Shown: positions 44,239-49,901 of the stretch, piece after piece
How positions within the stretch are numbered: position 1 is the first letter of the stretch
How the letters are laid out: every line of letters starts with the position of its first letter
DNA from: a virus
Direction: 5' to 3' (one strand)
Virus record (IMG/VR): IMGVR_UViG_3300001533_000775
Location: 1-49,901 of that record
Length of the DNA stretch: 49,901 nt
The notes under the pieces: generated by a model
Databases searched by the model: none
Told to the model about the DNA's origin: nothing
The model's input: only the letters and a program-made list of their open reading frames with translations
Translations under genes and position numbers: made by a program

Positions 44239-46371
44239 ATGCGTAAATTCGAGGACATTCGAAAGCAACTTTCCGAAGCCGTTTCAGGACCAGCCGACAA
44301 CACACCATCCCGATCAACAATGAGTATGGTGTCATTCTATGCGGATGGTAGTGACACGGGAACCACAATCAATGACCTAGACAACCCGCAAATTCTAAAC
44401 CGAATCAATGCGTATATTGGTCAGTTGAGTGAGCGTGGATATCTGGAAGTTCGCACCCCGCTTACCACACTTCGATACAAACTCATGCTTGCTGGGTTGG
44501 CAGCCGATATCCCCCTGAATATCACACCACAGAACAATGAAGTCATTGATGTCCCGGTGACGAAGTTTGGTGGTGTAACCGGTGAGCATCCGATCAAGGG
44601 TTTCTACAACAGCGATGGTTTCGAAGACTCTGGTTACATACTTCGTCTGACATTCGGTGTTGATCAGGGATTGTATTACATTGATGCTGAAATTTACCCG
44701 GAGGGTCTAGATGAAAGTATCAAAGACCACTTCCTGTCAGATATTTCTGGTAATGGTCGGGTTGTTTTTGGTCCCGCTACACGCAAAGATGGTGAATTCA
44801 AGAGACCTGTTGCGATCTTTGAATCAAAGAAAGATTCTGTTGCCAAGGTTAAAGGTTGGATTTCCGACTTTGATGTTCAGCAGAGATTTGAGGTCAAGCG
44901 AGCAGATGCCAACTTTGATGGGATGAATATTGTCTACCACGGAACCTTCAAAGAGGGTCTAAGGGATCGTAACATTCTTGTTCTTCCCAAGGGTCAGTTC
45001 TATGACGGTGGATACCGAGATGCAATTGGTGGTGTCGGACAGAAGTCTGCCAGAGCAATATCACAGCACCTGTTTGAACCGGACTCACACGATATCAGAG
45101 AATTCGGTCGCGGGTGTTATCGTATCACCACCCCACTTTCGAAGCCGGGATCACCTTACAACCGAAGCATCGTTCAGATCAAGATCAATAAGAGCGACAG
45201 CCATGCTCGTCTACGCCATATCGACCATGAACACTACCAGAACACCGATGAAGTGAAATGGGGTCCGTGGGTCAGCGTAAGATATCTTGCGATCAAAGAT
45301 GGTCACGAAGGCAAGTTTGAGATTGATGCAAACTCAAGCGCAATTTATAACCCTCTTGTTGAATCCAAGAAATTTGAATTCAAGCCGCTGTCTGAGGAAC
45401 TTCAAGATCAATTGACCCTCGTCGAAAAGATGGGTGACAATGCCGCTGAACTTGAAATGTATATCAATAACACTCGATCCTTGTATGACATGTGGTTCAA
45501 GCAACTTCAAGTTGCCGTAAATGCTATGGCAGGCGGCACCTATGACCGTAACAAGTTGGGTCGCGCAGCAGAAAAGATCGTAACCCGAGCCGTTTCTGAA
45601 TACAACAAGGAATTCAAAGAAACTCCGATCAACTTTAGCGGGACTGACCGTAGACAAGTTGCACTGTCACTTGTTCATGATTTTGAGACCGACGCGAGAC
45701 TTGGTAACTTTGACGATGAACTAAAAGGTAAGAACAAAGGCAAGTCTTTGCAGGAAGCGGTCAAAGTTGATATCGTAAAGGGAAGCATTGACATTCGGAA
45801 CGCCATTGAAAAAGGTGTAAGATCTGCAAAGATCATTCCCTCAACCGTAGATATAAAGAAGTCTACCCTTGACTTTCGAATGAAAAAGCCAAACGGTAAG
45901 ATTATCGAATTTACAATTCGAACCGACAAAAACTATGTTCAGGCTTCCGAGTCCGGTGGGCAAAATATGCGTTCGGCATACTACGGCGGTAACGCAGCAA
46001 ACACATATCGTGATGTTGTCGATGCTGTAGAGAATCTTCTGTTCAACTATGGACCGAAGCATAAGGCTTTGGGTGAGTCTAAGGAATCGGGAGCAGCGGT
46101 TCAGAAGTTTTTCAATGACAACAAAGGGAAAACAGTTCGAGTTTCCATTAGCCGAAGTGTAAACAATCCGCCAGTCATTCGAAATGCTCCAATCAAACTC
46201 AAGAGCATGGGTGAAATGGGTTCCCAACTCAAAGATCTCATTCAAGACTTCTATGGAGAAACGGGTAAGAAATCTCGCCTCGCTATTGTAAGCATCATGG
46301 GAAGTGGTCAGGATCTTGAAATGGTCTGGTCAACTAATCCCGCCGAAATGGAATCCTCTGAACTTATCTAA
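44239..46371 (+). CDS. Putative internal virion protein, possible ADP-ribosyltransferase-like segment (710 aa)
   Basis: Starts MRKFEDIRKQLSEAVSG, again a targeting-like peptide with an LSE-A cleavage candidate. Around residue 230 NIVYHGTFKEGLRDRNILVL resembles the YHGT motif that opens the NAD site of ADP-ribosyltransferases. The later expected Tyr and Glu are not certain (YHGTF is followed by FGRGCYRITTP and RLRHIDHEHYQN). The C-terminal 250 residues contain a helical region and a beta domain. ART activity is an inference that needs profile searching. Confidence 0.7.
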   Translation: MRKFEDIRKQLSEAVSGPADNTPSRSTMSMVSFYADGSDTGTTINDLDNPQILNRINAYIGQLSERGYLEVRTPLTTLRYKLMLAGLAADIPLNITPQNNEVIDVPVTKFGGVTGEHPIKGFYNSDGFEDSGYILRLTFGVDQGLYYIDAEIYPEGLDESIKDHFLSDISGNGRVVFGPATRKDGEFKRPVAIFESKKDSVAKVKGWISDFDVQQRFEVKRADANFDGMNIVYHGTFKEGLRDRNILVLPKGQFYDGGYRDAIGGVGQKSARAISQHLFEPDSHDIREFGRGCYRITTPLSKPGSPYNRSIVQIKINKSDSHARLRHIDHEHYQNTDEVKWGPWVSVRYLAIKDGHEGKFEIDANSSAIYNPLVESKKFEFKPLSEELQDQLTLVEKMGDNAAELEMYINNTRSLYDMWFKQLQVAVNAMAGGTYDRNKLGRAAEKIVTRAVSEYNKEFKETPINFSGTDRRQVALSLVHDFETDARLGNFDDELKGKNKGKSLQEAVKVDIVKGSIDIRNAIEKGVRSAKIIPSTVDIKKSTLDFRMKKPNGKIIEFTIRTDKNYVQASESGGQNMRSAYYGGNAANTYRDVVDAVENLLFNYGPKHKALGESKESGAAVQKFFNDNKGKTVRVSISRSVNNPPVIRNAPIKLKSMGEMGSQLKDLIQDFYGETGKKSRLAIVSIMGSGQDLEMVWSTNPAEMESSELI

Positions 46372-46380
46372 TACACATCC

Positions 46381-46782
46381 ATGCGTTTTACCATTATTGA
46401 TGATATAAATTTTGAGACTTATGCGATGCGGGTGTATGACAACCCGGCATGTGCTGGTGTTGAGGAATTCCAAGAGGATCTAAACGATCCTCCCAAATAC
46501 ATCAAGAGACTTCTTCGGAAGTTTCACAATGGAGGCGAGTTGAGAGAACGGCTAATAGCCAATCACTTGATTCGCTTTTTCAATGTCTTTGGAGTCGAGC
46601 CAGCAACAAAACTTCTTCTCTATAAACTTGAGCCGCCTCTGTATCCATATCTCAAGTCATTTCTTATCTACCTGAAATACTACAAGCCGAGTGTTCATAA
46701 CGGTCCCCATCGCCTAAATATGGTGGATAGAGATGAAGATATTCTTACTCGGTTGAAACAGACCCTTGGAGATCCGCAATGA
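46381..46782 (+). CDS. Conserved T4-superfamily protein (DUF7207-like, 133 aa)
   Basis: NFETYAMRVYDNPACAGVEE, then DPPKYIKRLLRKFHNGGELR and NHLIRFFNVFGVEPATKLLL. This pattern, with a KYIKRLLxKF helix, ERLIxNHLI and NVFGVE, recurs in a short conserved protein of T4-like phages, especially cyanophages. Function unknown. ATGA overlap with the next gene. Confidence 0.85.
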   Translation: MRFTIIDDINFETYAMRVYDNPACAGVEEFQEDLNDPPKYIKRLLRKFHNGGELRERLIANHLIRFFNVFGVEPATKLLLYKLEPPLYPYLKSFLIYLKYYKPSVHNGPHRLNMVDRDEDILTRLKQTLGDPQ

Positions 46783-47900
46783 GCAGTGCCGTTGACCTAT
46801 TTGTAGCCTACCAGTTTGTGAAGGTTCTTTCTACGCCGTGGGAAGAAACCGATGCGTACAAACTTGGCATTATTGATAAGAACGGTAATATCCTGAAAAA
46901 GCGTCGAACCCTCCGAACCAATGATGAGAAGAAAGCGTATACTATCTTCCATACTTTGGTATGGAATGTCAAACGACTTTTGGACAAACTCCCTCTGGGT
47001 CGGACCCGACTGGGATCATTTGCGGCTTCTTTATGGTTGCTCAAAGAACACCATGAAGTTTCATACGGAATCGACCATTTCAATCTTCAACCGACCATTG
47101 ACGCTCTTGCTCAATATCTGAGTGAGAACCATAATCTTTATTCGGCTGACAACATGTTCATGGACCTTTATGAAGCCGAAGGTGAAGATGTTCTCCGCTC
47201 TGGATCATACACACTCCGTGTTGATGTTGACACCCCTCTCGGCATCTTCAAAGCCGGTCAAAAGATTCGTGTTGATTCTGATATTCCGTCTTTTGATACC
47301 GTTGCAGGTGAGCCAGTTTTTCGTGTCAGAACCGATGGAAAAGATTTGGTGGTCTCCAAGAGTTCTTTGATGCAAGACGGGGAACCGCTTGAGGAATCTG
47401 AGACAATGACTAAAGTCGAAAAATTCGTTGATGAGTATGTCAGTGGAAACAACTCTCGACTCAAAACTCTACAGCGAATGGCAACCAACCCGAGACTGGG
47501 TAAAGAAATTCAAAAGGCACTCATCGACGCGGATGCGAGTTACGATGTCTATGTTCAGATTTTTCATGTGTCCGAAGATGACGCGACCTTTGGAAACATG
47601 ACCCCGAATATCGACGCGAATGACCCCCAAAAAGCATCGTTGATTGGAGCAACGGTCGCCCGCCGTATGGATGAAGACAGAGATGCATTTGCGGGTATCC
47701 CCGTGTTCAATGTTTCTTCGGAAACTTTCATGCAATTCCAAAAGGGTAAAGTTCCGGCACACCGCTGGTCTAAATATTTGAATATGGATGAAGATGAATG
47801 CTGCTCCATGTATGAGTATGCAAAGTCTAACCCCGGTGCAAAGATGATTGTGCGAAATCCATCCGGGGCAATGTTCTATGTTCGTCCGGATAAGAGGTAG
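46779..47900 (+). CDS. Conserved T4-superfamily virion protein (373 aa)
   Basis: DLFVAYQFVKVLSTPWEETD AYKLGIID (space only breaks the string), then KAYTIFHTLVWNVKRLLDKL and RTRLGSFAASLWLLKE. This pattern is conserved in T4-like phages next to the DUF7207-like gene. The C-terminal half is acidic (SEDDATFGNMTPNIDAND). Probably a virion or assembly protein. Ends TAG. Confidence 0.8.
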   Translation: MSSAVDLFVAYQFVKVLSTPWEETDAYKLGIIDKNGNILKKRRTLRTNDEKKAYTIFHTLVWNVKRLLDKLPLGRTRLGSFAASLWLLKEHHEVSYGIDHFNLQPTIDALAQYLSENHNLYSADNMFMDLYEAEGEDVLRSGSYTLRVDVDTPLGIFKAGQKIRVDSDIPSFDTVAGEPVFRVRTDGKDLVVSKSSLMQDGEPLEESETMTKVEKFVDEYVSGNNSRLKTLQRMATNPRLGKEIQKALIDADASYDVYVQIFHVSEDDATFGNMTPNIDANDPQKASLIGATVARRMDEDRDAFAGIPVFNVSSETFMQFQKGKVPAHRWSKYLNMDEDECCSMYEYAKSNPGAKMIVRNPSGAMFYVRPDKR

Positions 47901-47901
47901 T

Positions 47902-48708
47902 ATGCGTAAGTTTCTTTGGGCTTTGATTCTGTTTCCCCTGTTGATTGCCGGTTGTAAAACCGGCTCTTTGTCGTTTGACAATCCGGGTGCAAGTACACTC
48001 TATAATGAAGCCGTTCAACAGGGAAAAATCATCGACCGAATTGATCCACGACATAACTCCATCGAGGATGCAGCAAAGTTCATTGAAAAAACTTCCCAGA
48101 ATCCCGAAGTGAGAGAATCCGCAGGTATTATTCAGAGAGAGATTGTAATTATTCGCGACGAGATGGGAATCCTCAAAGAAACGAATAAGAAATTAGAAAA
48201 TGCCGCTCAAGACTTTGAAAAACTGGCGAAAGAAAATCAGGAACTCAAAAGCGAGGGGTCTGCCGAAGCCAGACAAAATCTGTTCCGCATTTTGGGGATC
48301 ATTTTTGCTTTGGGTGCAGCAGCAATCATCGGTGGTGTTATCATTGCATTCTACAATGGTAAGATGGGTATGATGATTGTTGGAATTGGTCTGATCACAA
48401 CTGCGATTGCAGCAGCAGGAACTTATTACCTACAGTGGATTGCTATTGCGGGTATCATCATCGCAGGAGTCGGTCTGTTGGCTACTCTGATTATTTTGAT
48501 CCGTGGCGCGTTGGATGCTAAGGTGGAGAAAGAATCAAACGAAGCCAATATCAAGATCATGGAAGTCATGAAAGCCGATCTTCCCGAAGATACAAAGAAC
48601 AAGGTCTTTGGTGGAAACGGGAAGTCGGGTATTGCCGAAGTTATTCAAACTAAACCTGTCAAGAAGAAAGTTGCGAAGGTCCGCTCTCGCATCAAGAATG
48701 AGGTCTAA
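47902..48708 (+). CDS. Membrane lipoprotein with coiled coil and multiple TM segments (268 aa)
   Basis: The ATG at 47902 follows GAGGTAG. The longer frame from 47848 overlaps the previous gene and lacks a signal. MRKFLWALILFPLLIAGC is a lipoprotein signal (lipobox IAGC). Residues about 60-135 form a coiled coil (IVIIRDEMGILKETNKKLEN). Three or four hydrophobic segments follow (ILGIIFALGAAAIIGGVIIA, then IVGIGLITTAIAAAGTYYL and IAIAGIIIAGVGLLATLIIL). The C-terminus is basic. Lipidation plus several TM helices is unusual. Possible roles are in lysis (spanin-like) or envelope passage. Confidence 0.78.
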   Translation: MRKFLWALILFPLLIAGCKTGSLSFDNPGASTLYNEAVQQGKIIDRIDPRHNSIEDAAKFIEKTSQNPEVRESAGIIQREIVIIRDEMGILKETNKKLENAAQDFEKLAKENQELKSEGSAEARQNLFRILGIIFALGAAAIIGGVIIAFYNGKMGMMIVGIGLITTAIAAAGTYYLQWIAIAGIIIAGVGLLATLIILIRGALDAKVEKESNEANIKIMEVMKADLPEDTKNKVFGGNGKSGIAEVIQTKPVKKKVAKVRSRIKNEV

Positions 48709-48711
48709 CCA

Positions 48712-49104
48712 ATGTCTAACCCGGTTCCACAATATAAGATTTCCGTGGTTTGGGGTGACAACTTTGATTTGAAACTTCTTATCAAAGACTCAGTGGGAGA
48801 CCCGTATGACTTTTCTCCATTCACTGCCAAAATGGATGTGCGGCGATCCTACTTCAATGATACACCCGTATTTCAAATGAACAGTTTGGGAGCCTCAGCA
48901 GGTATCACTTTTGGTAGCATCGGTGTCTCAAATGGCTTGGGTCCATGGAATGTTCAAGTAAGTTTCGACAGCGCAGAATCGAAGACCCTCCCTCAAAAGG
49001 GATCTTTCTTCTATGATATCGTGCTCGTGGATTCTCTCGGAGTTGAAACAACCCGAATTGGTGGTGTGTTTGAAATCTTCCCAAGAGCAACCAGACAGGG
49101 ATAA
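48712..49104 (+). CDS. Baseplate/fibre-associated beta protein (130 aa)
   Basis: Reads ISVVWGDNFDLKLLIKDSVG, then YDFSPFTAKMDVR and GSFFYDIVLVDSLGVETTRI. The pattern xGDxFxLxLxxxDSxGxPxxxxxxTAxMxxR followed by YDIxxxxSxGxxTxxxxGxxxV is common to short beta-sandwich proteins encoded before tail-fibre genes. It ends just upstream of the collagen-like fibre gene. Confidence 0.78.
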   Translation: MSNPVPQYKISVVWGDNFDLKLLIKDSVGDPYDFSPFTAKMDVRRSYFNDTPVFQMNSLGASAGITFGSIGVSNGLGPWNVQVSFDSAESKTLPQKGSFFYDIVLVDSLGVETTRIGGVFEIFPRATRQG

Positions 49105-49107
49105 TCC

Positions 49108-49901
49108 ATGAACCAGTTTTCGGGTGATATCATCACGGTTGTTCAAGACGGTCGCACAAGCGTTGTGACATCTGGATCTACAATTCTGATTGCTGGAACA
49201 GGGGTTTCAAACGATCCGGTCAATATTGTTGGATCTACCGAAGTTGGACCATCTGGACCACAAGGTGTTCAGGGATTCCAAGGATTCCAAGGCGTAACCG
49301 GCGCACAAGGTCCACAAGGATTTCAGGGATTTCAAGGTTTACAAGGATTTCAGGGGTTTCAGGGATCAACAGGCGTACAAGGATTTCAGGGGTTTCAGGG
49401 ATCAACAGGCGCACAAGGTCCACAGGGATCCCAAGGTGTTCAAGGCGTAACCGGTTCTCAGGGTTTTCAAGGATTCCAAGGTGTTCAAGGCGTAACCGGT
49501 TCTCAGGGACCACAAGGTTTCCAAGGTTTGACTGGACCACAAGGATTCCAAGGGTTCCAAGGTGTTCAGGGGAGTCAAGGCGCAACCGGTTCTCAGGGTG
49601 CAACTGGTTCAACAGGTCCGCAGGGTTTTCAGGGTTTTCAGGGTTTCCAAGGTGCAACAGGATCCCAAGGTCCACAGGGATTCCAAGGATTCCAAGGGTT
49701 TCAAGGGACACAAGGTGTTCAGGGGTCACAGGGTGACACTGGTTCACAGGGTCCACAAGGTGACACTGGTTCACAGGGTGTTCAAGGTGCAACTGGCGCA
49801 CAAGGATTTCAGGGGTTTCAGGGATCAACAGGCGCACAAGGTCCACAGGGTTTCCAAGGTGTAACCGGCGCACAGGGTTTCCAAGGTGTAACCGGTGCAA
49901 C
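49108..49901 (+). CDS. Collagen-like fibre protein, N-terminal part (runs off window)
   Basis: ATG at 49108 behind AGGGATAA. After about 45 residues (MNQFSGDIITVVQDGRTSVV and so on), Gly-X-Y triplets run to the end of the window without a break: GPSGPQGVQGFQGFQGVTGA and many more, dominated by GFQ, GVQ, GPQ, GAQ and GST/GVT triplets. Gln at Y replaces the hydroxyproline of animal collagens. Such repeats form trimeric rods in phage fibres. The DNA is also highly repetitive (units of 9 bases), so the copy number may vary between isolates and assemblies. Confidence 0.92.
   Translation, partial: MNQFSGDIITVVQDGRTSVVTSGSTILIAGTGVSNDPVNIVGSTEVGPSGPQGVQGFQGFQGVTGAQGPQGFQGFQGLQGFQGFQGSTGVQGFQGFQGSTGAQGPQGSQGVQGVTGSQGFQGFQGVQGVTGSQGPQGFQGLTGPQGFQGFQGVQGSQGATGSQGATGSTGPQGFQGFQGFQGATGSQGPQGFQGFQGFQGTQGVQGSQGDTGSQGPQGDTGSQGVQGATGAQGFQGFQGSTGAQGPQGFQGVTGAQGFQGVTGA

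Noticed and set aside
49235-49900. 221-codon minus-strand ORF opposite the fibre gene
   Set aside because: It is the complement of Gly-X-Y repeat DNA. The plus strand is the genuine collagen-like frame with a start and ribosome binding site.

Overview
This window is part of the genome of a large tailed phage, most likely a distant member of the T4 superfamily (contractile-tailed, Gram-negative host). The evidence is a T4-type replication block (family B DNA polymerase, UvsX-like recombinase, gp41-like DnaB helicase), a large tRNA array, and a late region of virion and adhesion genes ending in a collagen-like fibre gene. Consensus sigma-70 promoters, signal-peptidase-II lipoproteins and LpxH-like sequence features fit a proteobacterial host. 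The exact host cannot be read from the sequence.

Layout. 1-6026 (+): the 3' end of a DNA methyltransferase, a small ORF, DNA polymerase, UvsX, a small protein and the replicative helicase, closed by a bidirectional terminator at 6053-6082. 6101-8625 (-): eight small genes of unknown function, mostly coupled by 4-bp ATGA overlaps. 8861-10710 (+): small early-type genes, including a very acidic protein and two small lipoproteins. 10732-16556: a tRNA array with its own promoters, two embedded protein genes, and several long, highly base-paired segments that are neither tRNA nor coding. Together with outliers at 18.6, 18.9 and 23.4 kb I count about 34 well-formed tRNAs plus several irregular ones. 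All amino acids except Phe are covered. 16582-23302 (+): small early-type genes, an LpxH-like phosphoesterase, a SLOG/DUF2493 protein, membrane proteins and a DUF6927-like protein. 23766-26064: two glycosyltransferases flanking an HNH endonuclease.

26136-35116 (+): large proteins that begin with, or contain, a short LKEFLSE-like peptide resembling the capsid-targeting sequence of T4 internal head proteins. They include a KxDG nucleotidyltransferase-like protein, an NMNAT-like nucleotidyltransferase and a zeta-toxin-like P-loop kinase. I infer a set of proteins packaged in the head and injected with the DNA. 35173-49901 (+): virion and adhesion genes, including a very large protein with a TIM-barrel-like segment, a LamG plus beta-helix tailspike, T4-like conserved structural proteins, a membrane lipoprotein and a collagen-like fibre that runs off the window.

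Three things stand out. First, a recurrent promoter module in the early regions places a perfect or near-perfect DnaA box (TTATCCACA read on one strand) about 12-13 bp, or one helical turn further, upstream of the -35 hexamer. Second, the tRNA array carries at least three long-range closed, multi-hairpin RNA candidates (12715-12905, 13796-13923, 14921-15078) and tRNAs with unusual architecture: a missing D arm with a shared variable-region insertion, T54A T-loops, C33 anticodon loops, and Leu tRNAs with short variable loops. Third, there are two candidate recoding sites: an amber codon followed in frame by a cysteine-rich domain with no start codon (34949-35116), and a C6 slippery run that would join two halves of a zinc-ribbon gene (19597-19602).
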